From the NCBI RefSeq assembly GCF_013403865.1, contig NZ_JABFDK010000011.1:1-64000 (forward strand): DNA of 64,000 nt, read 5' to 3'. This DNA comes from Winogradskyella costae. GTDB taxonomy: Bacteria; Bacteroidota; Bacteroidia; Flavobacteriales; Flavobacteriaceae. The translations under genes were made by a program, and so were the position numbers. Shown here piece by piece: positions 8,367 to 18,570 of this stretch; position 1 is the stretch's first letter; every line of letters begins with the position of its first letter. The notes under the pieces are model-generated. The model had not been told where the DNA came from and ran no database searches. It saw only the letters and a program-made list of their open reading frames with translations.

Positions 8367-10001
8367 TTATATCATGGATAAATAGTTATGAAGTGTAGTG
8401 TTATCGGGAATATTTAACTTACTAGAAAGTCGCTCCTTACGCTTCCTACAAGATTGCGGTGTAATGTTTAAAAGCGATGCGATTTCTTTATTTGATAAAT
8501 TCATGTACAAATAAGTGATATACCGAATATCACTTGGGGTTAGTTTATCATGTTTATGTCTAAGCCGATCTAAAAACCCCTGATTAATTTCCTCAAAGTG
8601 CGTAAAAAAACTATCCCATTGGGTATCTGTTTTAAGGTGATTCTTTAACTCTCGTATCTGTTTTTTTAATTCAGCGTTTTCCACAATCTCTGTATTCTGA
8701 GATAGCGACTGTAGCACTTCTTCGATTAAATCATTCTTACTAGACAAATACAAAGCTTTAGCGGTAAGCTTTCTGTTTTTTACTTCTAACTCGTTCTTAA
8801 AACGTTCTTGCTCTAATAGCGCTAAAGTTTCTTGTTCATGCAATTGTTTTTGAATAAGCAAATAATCGCTTTTCTCTTTAGATAACTCTAATTCTACAAT
8901 GGTTTTCCGTTGTTTATGTTTTATGGAATTACTTCTAAAAATCCACAAGATAAACCCCATACTGAGTAATGTGATTCCGATGATACTATAAAAGAAGCGT
9001 CGCTCTTGCTTTAAGACTTCTTTACTTTCAGAAAGTTCATGTTGATAATTTTGAATTTGAAACTTTACTTTTTCAGTTTCAAACAGTTTACTATTTCTAA
9101 TATCGGCTAGCGAGTCTGAAGCAATAATTACAGAATCTTTATAAACTAGAGCCTTTTCGAGTTGTCCCTTTTTACCATATAAATTAGACAAATAACTATA
9201 GACTTCTTCTCTATTCTCAACGCCTGGTTGCGTATTTCGAGCTTCAATACCATAATACAGCGCTTTATCTAAACGGTTTTGATCTTCATTAATTTGTGCT
9301 AAAACCAATAGAATAAAAACTCTATTTTCTACTTGTGATAGATCTTGAAACTTGGGTAATAAATTGAGAGCAATGTCTTCAGATTTGGCATATTGTTTTT
9401 TTAAGAGAAACATTTCAGACTGCGCCATCTTTCCTGTTACTAAAACTTTAGGCTCGTTCTTTAATAAAGGTAAGGCCTCGTCAATATAAATTTGAGCAGA
9501 ATCAGGAGCTTTCATTTTATTAGAGACCAAAGCCAAATTCACCGCATAATAGCCCACTTTGACCTCATCTCGTACTAATTTCGCTTTTTGATACGCTTTA
9601 AAGAAATAATCCTTAGCCTGTAATAAATCTTCTTCTTGAAAATAAAGAATACCTATATTATTAAGCACCGTCATTTCCTGCCGAGAATCTAAATGTTCAA
9701 TGGCTATTTCATAGGCTTGTAAGTAATATAAAACCGCCTCACCATAATCTGAAAGAAAATAATAATTAGAGCCTATATTTAATGTGGACCTAAAAACTTG
9801 TTCATACCATTGATTTTTTTTAGCTATGGCTTCTGTGGTGATTAATAACTCAATAGACTGAGAATGTTCTTTTTGAAACATCAGAGCAATACCCTTATCT
9901 ATCTGGTCATCTAGAGTTTGAGGTGTATCAACTTGAGAATAACTATGTATCGCTATCAATAAAGCAATACATCTGATGTATAAATGTAATTTGTTATGCA
10001 T
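8367..10001 (-). CDS. TPR-repeat membrane regulator with C-terminal helix-turn-helix
   Basis: A 544-residue protein. A signal peptide (YIRCIALLIAIHSYSQ) is followed by tetratricopeptide-like repeats over about residues 30-320, one TM helix at about 333-355 (SIIGITLLSMGFILWIF), a coiled coil, and a C-terminal LuxR-type HTH (LSNKEIASLLNITPQ). This is the common Bacteroidota layout of a periplasmic TPR sensor joined through the membrane to a cytoplasmic DNA-binding domain. It has no kinase domain. It lies directly upstream of a T9SS protein and could regulate it (inference). A similar protein is encoded at 18571. Confidence 0.8.
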   Translation of the reverse strand: MHNKLHLYIRCIALLIAIHSYSQVDTPQTLDDQIDKGIALMFQKEHSQSIELLITTEAIAKKNQWYEQVFRSTLNIGSNYYFLSDYGEAVLYYLQAYEIAIEHLDSRQEMTVLNNIGILYFQEEDLLQAKDYFFKAYQKAKLVRDEVKVGYYAVNLALVSNKMKAPDSAQIYIDEALPLLKNEPKVLVTGKMAQSEMFLLKKQYAKSEDIALNLLPKFQDLSQVENRVFILLVLAQINEDQNRLDKALYYGIEARNTQPGVENREEVYSYLSNLYGKKGQLEKALVYKDSVIIASDSLADIRNSKLFETEKVKFQIQNYQHELSESKEVLKQERRFFYSIIGITLLSMGFILWIFRSNSIKHKQRKTIVELELSKEKSDYLLIQKQLHEQETLALLEQERFKNELEVKNRKLTAKALYLSSKNDLIEEVLQSLSQNTEIVENAELKKQIRELKNHLKTDTQWDSFFTHFEEINQGFLDRLRHKHDKLTPSDIRYITYLYMNLSNKEIASLLNITPQSCRKRKERLSSKLNIPDNTTLHNYLSMI

Positions 10002-10108
10002 TAAATCTTAGCCTTTTTAAGGCTAAATGTAACTAAATTTTGAAGAACACTTTTTAGAAAATCTATCCGCCTATTTACAAACACGTTATGCGAGTATTAA
10101 ATACAAAT

Positions 10109-10124
10109 CTACTTTCCGATACAA
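10109..10124. other. Third att-like site (degenerate)
   Basis: CTACTTTCCGATACAA matches the 16-bp island repeat TTACTTCCCGATACAA at 14 of 16 positions and sits at the same place, the last codons plus stop of an mnmE reading frame. It could mark the far end of an older tandem insertion. Confidence 0.5.
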
Positions 10125-10357
10125 AAATCAGCAAAAACATTACCTAGCAATTCAGCATTGGTAACCTGCCCTGTAATTGCACCAAAATAATATAGTGCTT
10201 CGCGGATCTCTATCTCCATTAAATCGCTCGACAAATCGGTGTATAAGCCGTGTTGAATTTTCTTAAGAGGCTTGCATTTAAAAAAATCTAAAAGTTTTGT
10301 CTTCAATTCCTCTACTCCGAAACCTATTTTCACATATAACAACTTGAAATTATACAA
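10109..10357 (-). pseudogene. Decayed mnmE 3'-end fragment
   Basis: The open frame has no ATG. It encodes a stretch that aligns with the C-terminus of MnmE at 40878-42284: FGVEELKTKLLDF matches FGVEQLTNKLLDL after the G5 loop, then GLYTDLSSDL through to the invariant terminal FCIGK. About 30 residues between these blocks are missing, so the copy is internally deleted. It has no GTPase core, so it is not functional MnmE. The bases are clearly diverged from the intact gene, which suggests an origin in another lineage or great age. Its last 16 bases resemble the island attachment site. Confidence 0.85.
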
Positions 10358-10439
10358 TTTAACAGCTACATTGGTAGATTATATGGGTGGTATCCCCTAT
10401 TCTGAAGCAGTGGATAATGCAATACTCCTTACTAAATAA
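10353..10439 (+). pseudogene. Orphan C-terminal peptide fragment
   Basis: A + strand frame without a proper start runs up to the TAA at 10437-10439 and contains LVDYMGGIPYSEA. The composition looks protein-like, but only about 28 codons are open. It lies head-to-head with the mnmE fragment. It may be the stub of a gene cut by a past insertion; I cannot name the parent. Confidence 0.25.
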
Positions 10440-10692
10440 AATAGACTTATTAATCACTTAAAATCTTTGTAATAAATTATATCATCGGTTTTAAGTTTCT
10501 TTTATTTTTCCGATACGTCCGACGAAATTGTTGTCTTTTAACTTAAAAACTTATAGTGTTCGTTGAATGAGTAAAACCTCAACTACGTTCACGACCTACG
10601 TTTTTTAATTCCTAAAAGATTAAATTAAACTGGTTGTACTTAGCCATGTATAACATATCATGACTTACCAAATTTTAAAAAAAATAGCATAC

Positions 10693-11598
10693 CTACAATT
10701 GCCATTGCCTAAATAATTCTTTAGGGCGCTTAAAGGTATATTTTAAATGTAATTGATGAGAACTGAAGGCATATTTAGCAATTGAATTAATACTATAATC
10801 ATAGGCATAACCTACTTGAAAATCTTTTAAAACTTCAAAACCTACTAATCCTGTTATGGCATTATTCCAACGATAGGATGCTCCAAAACGAAATACTTCT
10901 TGATACTCAAAGTTTAAAGCAAAATCGATTGCTAAGGGATTGTTTTTAACATGTTTTGCTAGTATAGAAGGCTCAAAAACAAGCTCCCTGTTTAACTCAA
11001 TATTGTAGCCCGTGGTTACGTATATATTTGGCGATTTGGAAACCGTTGCACCATTTTCCATTTGCTCATAATTTTCTTTTATAAAATTGGGAGTCGAAAT
11101 ACCAATATACCAATTTGGAGTATTAAATAAAAATCCAAATCCTATTCTAGGAAGCATTTTATCCTCGATATTATTGGCAAAACTAAAATCTGAATTATCT
11201 TCTAAATCAAGCAGTGAATAATTAATATTAAGATTGCTCATACCAGCCTTTAAACCAAAAGTTAACATATATAATTGCCCCAAGTAAATGGTATAAGAAT
11301 AATCTGCTGTAAAAGTAAACTCATCAGTAATGCCTAATTTTTCACTTATAATATTCACTGCCATCCCTGTATTTATGTTAAGCGGTGCATTTATACTTAA
11401 GTTAATACTCTTAGGTGCTCCTTCAATACCTGAAAATTGACTTCTATTAAGAAGCAAAACACTTCCATCAAAAAAGCCACCGAAAGCGGGGTTAAAAATG
11501 GATCTATTTAATTTATAATCAGAAAACTGTGGGTTTTGCTGTGCTTTAGCAGAAAATAAAGTAAGTATAAATAGTATGGATATATATTTAAAATTCAT
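10693..11598 (-). CDS. PorP/SprF family T9SS outer-membrane protein
   Basis: A 301-residue protein with a signal peptide (YISILFILTLFSAKAQ) followed at once by the PorP/SprF signature (QNPQFSDYKLNRSIFNPAFG). Alternating hydrophobic strands run to the C-terminus, as expected for an outer-membrane beta-barrel. In Flavobacteriaceae, SprF-like proteins pair with large surface proteins that carry type B sorting domains and help secrete or attach them. Here the gene starts 19 bp after the stop of exactly such a protein, in the same operon, so it should be its dedicated partner. Confidence 0.9.
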   Translation of the reverse strand: MNFKYISILFILTLFSAKAQQNPQFSDYKLNRSIFNPAFGGFFDGSVLLLNRSQFSGIEGAPKSINLSINAPLNINTGMAVNIISEKLGITDEFTFTADYSYTIYLGQLYMLTFGLKAGMSNLNINYSLLDLEDNSDFSFANNIEDKMLPRIGFGFLFNTPNWYIGISTPNFIKENYEQMENGATVSKSPNIYVTTGYNIELNRELVFEPSILAKHVKNNPLAIDFALNFEYQEVFRFGASYRWNNAITGLVGFEVLKDFQVGYAYDYSINSIAKYAFSSHQLHLKYTFKRPKELFRQWQL

Positions 11599-11617
11599 CT
11601 GTTATGTATTCTGTAAA

Positions 11618-14600
11618 TTAATGGTTTAAGTGTAAAAATCCTGTTTTAGTTATGCGCTTATTTTCATAATTTGTAAAAATGAATGCATAATAATAAGTCC
11701 CCGAAGGAAGTTGTACACCTTGTGATATATACCCTGTGTTAGAATAACCACTAAATACATTGCCGTTTGTATTGTACTTACTTGTTTTGTAAACCGACAT
11801 TCCTGAGCTACTAAAAATTTCTATGGTATTATCAGGAAATGCAATAACACCATCTATAGCTAAATAATCATTAACGCCATCTCCATTGGCAGATACACCA
11901 TTATGTATACGAACATCACAATAACGCTGCACAACCTCAACTTCTAAGCGATAGGCACTTTCACATATAGCGGATACATACGCTGCGTAATAGGTTTCAT
12001 TATCTTCTAATGGCGTTGAAAAATCTAATGGATAGCCTCCAGTTGCCGTATCATACCAAACCACATTTTCTTGGTCGGTTTTTAAGTCTGCAATGGTTTG
12101 TCTTTTTTCTGTACACGAATAGTGTATAGATTCTCCAGTAGGAGTTAACGCATCATTTACAATAATGTTTATCGCTGCACGCATGCTAACACAGTTACCA
12201 TTTGTTGTTGCGTAATAATAGGTTCCTGTCTCAAGCTCTGTGTTAGGTTGTAAAATGGTAGAGGACTCATTAGTGTCATACCACAGAACTGACAGTTCAT
12301 CAACTAGAATATCAGAAATCCGAGGACTATCCACTAAACAAAATTCTTGATTTAAATAAGTAGGCATCGGTGCGGGAAGCGGAGATACTGTTACTACGGC
12401 GGTTGCAGACTCTGAATTTCCGTTTATATCGGTTACTGTTAATGTTACCGTATTATCTCCAATGTTAGAACAATCGAAAGTGGTTTCATCAAGCATCATT
12501 GATGCAATGGCACAATTATCTGATGAACCATTATCAATTTGCGATGGCGTTATTGTACTATTTAGAGACGCATCCAATGAAACCGTTATGTTTTGAGTAA
12601 TCACTATTGGTTTAATGGTTTCCGATACGGTTACTATGGCTGTTACTGACTCTGAATTCCCGTTTTCATCGGTTACTGTTAATATTACCGTGTTATCACC
12701 AATGTTAGAACAGTCGAAAGTGGTTTCATCAAGCGTCATCGTTGCAATAGCACAATTATCAGAAGACCCATTATCAATTTGCGAAGCCGTTATAGCCGCT
12801 TGTCCCGTAGCATCTAATAAAATGCTTATGTTCTGCGTAAGCACTGTTGGTTTAATGGTTTCCGATACGGTTACTATGGCTGTTGCTGACTCTGAATTTC
12901 CACTAGCATCCGTTACTGTTAATGTTACGGTGTTATCACCAATGTTAGAACAGTCGAAAGTGGTTATATCAAGCGTAAGCGTTGCAATAGCACAATTATC
13001 TGAAGACCCATTATCAATTTGTGTTGCGACTATAGAAGCATTTCCCGCAGCATCCAATAAAATGCTTATGTTTTGCGTAAGCACTGTTGGTTCGATGGTT
13101 TCCGACACCGTTACTATGGCTGTTGCTGACTCTGAATTTCCATTGACATCGGTTACTGTTAATGTTACCGTGTTATCTCCAATATGAGAACAATCGAAAG
13201 TGGTTTCATCAAGCGTCATAGTTGCAATGGCACAATTATCAGAAGACCCATTATCAATTTGTGATGGCGTTATTGTAATGTTTTGAGATGCATTCAATGA
13301 AACTATTATGTTTTGAGTCATCACTATTGGCTTAATGGTTTCAGATACCGTTACTGTTGCTGTTGCTGAGTCTGAATTTCCGTTGACATCGGTTACTGTT
13401 AATGTCACCGTGTTATCTCCAATGTTAGAACAGTCGAACGTAGTTATATCAAGCGTACTAGTTGCAATAGCACAATTATCAAAAGACCCATTATCAATTT
13501 GTGAAGCCGTTATAGCCGCTTGACCCGCAGCATCCAATAAAATGCTTATGTTTTGCGTAAGCACTGTTGGTTTAATGGTTTCCGATACGGTAACTATGGC
13601 TGCTGCTGACTCTGAATTTCCACTAGCATCCGTTACTGTTAATGTTACGGTGTTATCACCCATATTAGAACAGTCGAAAGTGGTTATATCAAGCGTACTG
13701 GTTGCAATGGCACAATTATCAGAAGACCCATTATCAATTTGTGTTGCGACTATAGAAGCATTTCCCGTAGCGTCCAATAAAATGCTTATGTTTTGCGTAA
13801 GCACTGTTGGTTCTATGGTTTCCGATACCGTGACTATGGCTGTTGCTGACTCTGAATTTCCATTGACATCGGTTACTGTTAAGGTCACCGTGTTATCTCC
13901 GATGTTAGAACAATCGAAAGTGGTTTCATCAAGCGTCATAGTTGCAATGGCACAATTATCAGAAGACCCATTATCAATTTGTGATGGCGTTATTGTAATG
14001 TTTTGAGATGCATTCAATGAAACTATTATGTTTTGAGTCATCACTATTGGCTTAATGTTTTCAGATACCGTTACTGTTGCTGTTGCTGACTCTGAATTTC
14101 CGTTGATATCGGTTACTGTTAATATCACCGTGTTATCTCCAATGTTAGAACAGTCGAACGTAGTTATGTCAAGCGTCATCGTTGCAATGGCACAATTATC
14201 AAAAGAACCATTATCAATTTGCGAAGCCGTTATAGCCGCTTGTCCTGCTGCATCCAATAAAATGCTTATGTTTTGCGTGAGTACTGTTGGTTTAATGGTT
14301 TCCGATACGGTAACTATGGCTGTTTCTGACTCTGAATTTCCAATAGCATCCGTTACTGTTAAAGTCACCGTGTTATCTCCAATATGAGAACAATCAAAAG
14401 TGGTTTCATCAAGCGTCATAGTTGCAATAGCACAATTATCAGAAGACCCATTATCAATTTGTGTTGCGACTATAGAAGCATTTCCCGCAGCGTCCAACGA
14501 AACCACTATGTTTTGTGTAAGCACTGTTGGTGTAATTACATCCTCAACATGTACCGTGGTAGGTATTGAATTTGCGCTAGGAGATATACCGTTTTGTACT

Positions 14601-17600
14601 ACTACTCTAAATTGTGTTGTTTCTGTTAATGCTTCAGAGGTATACGTGTCTAAAGTGTTAGCAATATCTGTCCAAGTTGTAAATGGGCTTACTGAAGATT
14701 GCCACTTTATAATACTTCCTGTATATCCTGACAATGTTAATTGAGAACTTGTTGTATGTGGGCAAATGGTTGTGCCTCCAGATGTGGTTCCTCCTAAACT
14801 TTGTGAATTAATGATAACCTCGGTATAGGTTGCGATTTCGTTTGAACAATTTTCAATTTGAACGAGGGCTCTAAATTGAGTCGTTTCATATAATGCATCA
14901 GAAGTATATGTGGTTGTAGTGTTAGCAATATCTGTCCAGATTGAAAAAGGGCTTACTGACGCTTGCCATTTTACCACATTTCCTGTGTGCCCTGATAATG
15001 TTAATAAGGCACTCGTACTTCCATATCCCACGGTGGTTCCTCCTGCAATGCTTCCGCCAACCGTTATGGGGTCACTTACAGTTTTAGAACTAGCATCAAA
15101 AGCGGTGCACCCTGCATCGGTTAGTGAAAAATTTGAATATGTTCCTGCTGCCAATCCCGTTAATGAAAAATTATTAGCTGAAATGGTTACATTTTGTGGG
15201 CTGGTAGTTGCGCCTGCACCTGTTGGCGTAAAACTTAAAGAATAAACACCATCGGGCATATTAGTAGATGTAAAAGCTATAGTACCATCCGTGCCACTAC
15301 AACTTGTAGGGCTTGTAACAGTACTTGCAGTAATATTGACATCACAGCCTAAACCTTGTATGGCAAATGTATACGGATTATCGTCTACATCGTTATTGGC
15401 AATACTAATGGTAGCCGTACTCATTCCGGCAGCAGAAGGATTGAAAGTGATTTCGAAAGTCGTTGTTCCTGTAGTTGCGGCTACTGTCGAAGTCGGTAAT
15501 GCGGTTACCGTAAAATCGGCAGCGTTTGTACCGCTTATCGCTACGAGTGGTGTTCCTGTTAAATTTAGAACGCTACTACCTGTGTTTTCTATGGTGAACG
15601 TTCTTACAAGTGTACCAGCAGCAACATCAACAGCACCAAAATCGGTATGATTAAGACCCTCAGGTATGGCATCGCCATTAACAATATCGATAGTATTTCC
15701 TTTAATATTTATTTCGGGAATAGCACATGGTGTGTCTCCTGTAATTGTCCAGCCTTTACTAACTAAACTCGCTCTTTCTGGGACTGCTGTACAATATGTG
15801 AGTCCTATGGCACCTAAATCCCTGCCTGTTATCCCTCCGGCATCAAAGCCTATAAGTGTCGCATCATAATTACTGATGTCTAAACCTGAATTATTGAGCA
15901 TATTTCTTAAATCAACAACTGTATTGAATTTAGTTCCCCAACTTGCTAAACTTTGATTGAAAGAAGTTGCTCCTGTAAACATCGAATTCATATAGATAAC
16001 CTCACTAACATCCCAGCTACTTAGATCTTGATTAAATGCTGTTGCTCCATTAAACATATCACTGATATAGGTAGCTTTCTCAACATTCCAGCTACTAATA
16101 TCTTGATTAAAAGCAATAGCTTCTTTAAACATAGATGCCATCTCCAAAACTATACTAACATCCCAACTGCCTATATCTTGATTGAAAGTAGTGGCCCCAT
16201 TAAACATAGAAGACATATCAGTAACCTTACTAACTGTCCAACTTCCTATATCTTGATTGAAAGAAGTTGCTCCATTAAACATATTTATCATATGAATAAC
16301 ATTCGCTACATTCCAATTTCCTATATCTTGATTGAAAGCTTCTGCATTAGTAAACATCGTATTCATAGTAGTAACATTACCCACATTCCAGCTACCAATA
16401 TTTTGATTAAAAACAGTTGCGCCAGCAAACATGAACTTCATATCAGTAACATTCTCTACATTCCAGCTATCAATATTCCCATTAAAAACTGTTGCCTCAC
16501 AAAACATAAAACTCATATCTGTAACCAAATTTAAATCTGGCGCATCAATTGCATTACCATTCAAGTTAGCACATCCAAAGAAAGCATTCTCCATGGTTGT
16601 CCACTTATTAGTTCCCCATTGGTCTACGCTTAAAATCTTTTGTCGATCTCCAGTATTATTAAAATAAATCCTTGGGAAAGCACCTCGAACGGCAACGGTA
16701 TAAGTTCCTGCCGTAACGTAATCGTTAGTTGCATTGCCTGTTACTCCAAATTCATCATAAATACCATCGTTGTTCCAGTCAATATCATAAAAATAACCTG
16801 TTCCTAATGTTGGGATGGTAATAGAAGTTGCGTTAGAGCTTCCTGTGTTATCCGTTTTCCAAGTCGTAATAAAAGGGCGTCCACCATAACCTTGTATCGC
16901 AAAGGTATAGGGATTCTCGTCTACATCGTTATTGGCAATACTAATGGTAGCGGTGCGCATTCCTGCAGCAGAAGGATCGAAAGTTATTTCGAAAGTAGTT
17001 GTTCCTGTGGTTGCGGCTACTGTCGAAGTCGGTAATGTGGTTACCGTAAAATCGGCAGCATTTGTACCGCTAATCGCTACGAGTGGTGTTCCTGTTAAAT
17101 TTAGAACGCTACTACCTGTGTTTTCTATGGTGAAAGTTCTCACATTGGTGCCAGCAGTAACATCAACAGCACCAAAATCGGTATGATCAAGACCCTCAGG
17201 TATGGCATCGCCATTAACAATATCGATAGTATTGCCTTTAATATTTATTTCGGGAATAGCACATGGTGCGTCTCCTGTAATTGTCCAGCCTTTACTAACT
17301 AAACTCGCTCTTTCTGGGACTGCTGTACAATATGTGAGTCCTATGGCACCTAAATCCCTGCCTGTTATCCCTCCGGCATCAAAGCCTATAAGTGTCGCAT
17401 CATAATTAGCGGTATTTAAACCTGAATTATTGAGCATGTTAACCAAAAATACGTTGGCATTGAATTTCGTACCCCAAGCTGCTAAACTTTGGTTGAAAGC
17501 GGTGGCATCTGCAAACATATCGTGCATACCCATAACATTCGCTACATTCCAAGAACCAATGTCTTGATTGAAGGCTGTGGCTCTATAAAACATTTGGTTC

Positions 17601-18331
17601 ATTTCTGTTACATTTGACACATCCCAATTTCCAATATCTTGATTGAAAGAAGAAGCTTTATTAAACATACTCCACATATTGGTAGCATTCGTTACATTCC
17701 ACGAACCAATATCTTGATTGAAAGCTGTAGCTCCCAAAAACATTGCATCCATTTTTGTAACATTTGACACATCCCAATTTCCAATATCCTGATTAAAAGA
17801 AGAGGCATCAGCAAACATAAAAACCATACTGGTAACTAATGTTAAATCGGGTGTATCTATTGCTGTTCCGTTTAAATTAGTACATCCAGCGAAAGCCACA
17901 GACATCGTTCGCCACTGATTGGTGCCCCATTGGTAAATACTTACTAAATTGTCACTGCCTACAGCATAATTAAAATAAATAGCAGGAAATATACCTTTAA
18001 TAGCTACTTTATGATCTCCTACTGTAGGAAATATAAGTGTCATACTTGTAGTTGCGTCCGTGACTTCATAAATGCCATCATCGTCCCAGTCTATTTGGTA
18101 GTTGTAAGTGTATGAGGGATGTATTGGAATTGTTACACTTTCATTTGCCGTAGTGGTTCTAAAAATCATCACAAAAGCAGTTGGGTCTGGCGAGAGATCA
18201 CTTTTCTTTGTTGTTGCCGTTGGTGTATTGCTAAATGCATTTGCAAATACCAGTGTAGGCATACCAATTAAAAAAAGAAAAACAAATAATTGAAGATTTA
18301 AGGCGTAATTTAATTTCATAGGCTTTATCAT
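11618..18331 (-). CDS. Giant modular surface adhesin with T9SS type B sorting domain
   Basis: A 2237-residue secreted protein. In order: signal peptide (1 to about 31); BspA-like DUF285 repeats (about 50-340, many copies of [10 protein letters not shown]); a choice-of-anchor-D module (about 355-480); a second BspA block (about 485-845) and a second anchor-D module (about 850-975); SprB-like and Ig-like modules (about 975-1260); nine 80-residue HYR-like repeats (about 1266-1985); two Ig-like modules with VLWYDTNES and VVWYDTATG; and a gliding-motility-associated C-terminal domain (NGDGVNDYL, later [10 protein letters not shown]). The type B domain plus the PorP/SprF gene just downstream predict export by T9SS and a cell-surface location. 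Adhesion is inferred from the architecture. Confidence 0.88.
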   Translation of the reverse strand: MIKPMKLNYALNLQLFVFLFLIGMPTLVFANAFSNTPTATTKKSDLSPDPTAFVMIFRTTTANESVTIPIHPSYTYNYQIDWDDDGIYEVTDATTSMTLIFPTVGDHKVAIKGIFPAIYFNYAVGSDNLVSIYQWGTNQWRTMSVAFAGCTNLNGTAIDTPDLTLVTSMVFMFADASSFNQDIGNWDVSNVTKMDAMFLGATAFNQDIGSWNVTNATNMWSMFNKASSFNQDIGNWDVSNVTEMNQMFYRATAFNQDIGSWNVANVMGMHDMFADATAFNQSLAAWGTKFNANVFLVNMLNNSGLNTANYDATLIGFDAGGITGRDLGAIGLTYCTAVPERASLVSKGWTITGDAPCAIPEINIKGNTIDIVNGDAIPEGLDHTDFGAVDVTAGTNVRTFTIENTGSSVLNLTGTPLVAISGTNAADFTVTTLPTSTVAATTGTTTFEITFDPSAAGMRTATISIANNDVDENPYTFAIQGYGGRPFITTWKTDNTGSSNATSITIPTLGTGYFYDIDWNNDGIYDEFGVTGNATNDYVTAGTYTVAVRGAFPRIYFNNTGDRQKILSVDQWGTNKWTTMENAFFGCANLNGNAIDAPDLNLVTDMSFMFCEATVFNGNIDSWNVENVTDMKFMFAGATVFNQNIGSWNVGNVTTMNTMFTNAEAFNQDIGNWNVANVIHMINMFNGATSFNQDIGSWTVSKVTDMSSMFNGATTFNQDIGSWDVSIVLEMASMFKEAIAFNQDISSWNVEKATYISDMFNGATAFNQDLSSWDVSEVIYMNSMFTGATSFNQSLASWGTKFNTVVDLRNMLNNSGLDISNYDATLIGFDAGGITGRDLGAIGLTYCTAVPERASLVSKGWTITGDTPCAIPEINIKGNTIDIVNGDAIPEGLNHTDFGAVDVAAGTLVRTFTIENTGSSVLNLTGTPLVAISGTNAADFTVTALPTSTVAATTGTTTFEITFNPSAAGMSTATISIANNDVDDNPYTFAIQGLGCDVNITASTVTSPTSCSGTDGTIAFTSTNMPDGVYSLSFTPTGAGATTSPQNVTISANNFSLTGLAAGTYSNFSLTDAGCTAFDASSKTVSDPITVGGSIAGGTTVGYGSTSALLTLSGHTGNVVKWQASVSPFSIWTDIANTTTTYTSDALYETTQFRALVQIENCSNEIATYTEVIINSQSLGGTTSGGTTICPHTTSSQLTLSGYTGSIIKWQSSVSPFTTWTDIANTLDTYTSEALTETTQFRVVVQNGISPSANSIPTTVHVEDVITPTVLTQNIVVSLDAAGNASIVATQIDNGSSDNCAIATMTLDETTFDCSHIGDNTVTLTVTDAIGNSESETAIVTVSETIKPTVLTQNISILLDAAGQAAITASQIDNGSFDNCAIATMTLDITTFDCSNIGDNTVILTVTDINGNSESATATVTVSENIKPIVMTQNIIVSLNASQNITITPSQIDNGSSDNCAIATMTLDETTFDCSNIGDNTVTLTVTDVNGNSESATAIVTVSETIEPTVLTQNISILLDATGNASIVATQIDNGSSDNCAIATSTLDITTFDCSNMGDNTVTLTVTDASGNSESAAAIVTVSETIKPTVLTQNISILLDAAGQAAITASQIDNGSFDNCAIATSTLDITTFDCSNIGDNTVTLTVTDVNGNSDSATATVTVSETIKPIVMTQNIIVSLNASQNITITPSQIDNGSSDNCAIATMTLDETTFDCSHIGDNTVTLTVTDVNGNSESATAIVTVSETIEPTVLTQNISILLDAAGNASIVATQIDNGSSDNCAIATLTLDITTFDCSNIGDNTVTLTVTDASGNSESATAIVTVSETIKPTVLTQNISILLDATGQAAITASQIDNGSSDNCAIATMTLDETTFDCSNIGDNTVILTVTDENGNSESVTAIVTVSETIKPIVITQNITVSLDASLNSTITPSQIDNGSSDNCAIASMMLDETTFDCSNIGDNTVTLTVTDINGNSESATAVVTVSPLPAPMPTYLNQEFCLVDSPRISDILVDELSVLWYDTNESSTILQPNTELETGTYYYATTNGNCVSMRAAINIIVNDALTPTGESIHYSCTEKRQTIADLKTDQENVVWYDTATGGYPLDFSTPLEDNETYYAAYVSAICESAYRLEVEVVQRYCDVRIHNGVSANGDGVNDYLAIDGVIAFPDNTIEIFSSSGMSVYKTSKYNTNGNVFSGYSNTGYISQGVQLPSGTYYYAFIFTNYENKRITKTGFLHLNH
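12377..14536 (-). repeat. Nine 240-bp coding repeats ordered as three 720-bp triads
   Basis: Nine in-frame 80-codon units fill 2160 bp. By the sequences after the N-terminal TQN they fall into three classes: C (NASIVATQ), A (QAAITASQ) and B (NITITPSQ or close). In protein order they run C-A-B-C-A-B-C-A-B. The array therefore grew at least partly by duplication of a three-unit block, not only of single units. Confidence 0.85.
15350..15878 (-). repeat. Long internal duplication, copy 2 (choice-of-anchor-D module)
   Basis: About 525 bp here is almost identical to 16886-17410. It encodes the segment from [16 protein letters not shown] through [16 protein letters not shown] to NPYTFAIQG. With the BspA blocks it forms a repeated module of roughly 500 residues. 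Confidence 0.85.
16886..17410 (-). repeat. Long internal duplication, copy 1 (choice-of-anchor-D module)
   Basis: This is the partner of 15350-15878, with only scattered substitutions over about 525 bp. The BspA repeats on each side are more diverged from one another than the anchor-D segments, which suggests recent gene conversion or homogenisation of this segment. Confidence 0.8.
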
Positions 18332-18570
18332 AAAGAGAGTGCTATCCGAAAACAGACGTCAATATATTTTTAATCTCTATAGTGTTTGGGGCATAACTAT
18401 AAGGCGATAAAAGTACTTTGAAATTTCTCTTAACTACAAATTAGAAGGGGGACAAATTAGGGACATAATCAACACTAACCCCAACAAAACCAATAAATTA
18501 ACATTAAACACATTTGCTTAATAACTTTTTATTATTTTTACATTCAAATTCCCCACTTGATCGTAACCCA

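Noticed and set aside
10109-10357. Small functional GTPase or tRNA-modification protein
   Set aside because: It lacks a start codon, the GTPase motifs and about 30 internal residues; it is only a remnant of mnmE.
12377-14536. CRISPR-like array
   Set aside because: Units are 240 bp, contiguous and in frame within one coding sequence, with no spacers.
12615-14744. Series of open frames on the + strand across the adhesin repeats
   Set aside because: They are antisense shadows of the 240-bp coding repeats; they repeat with the same period and have no independent features.
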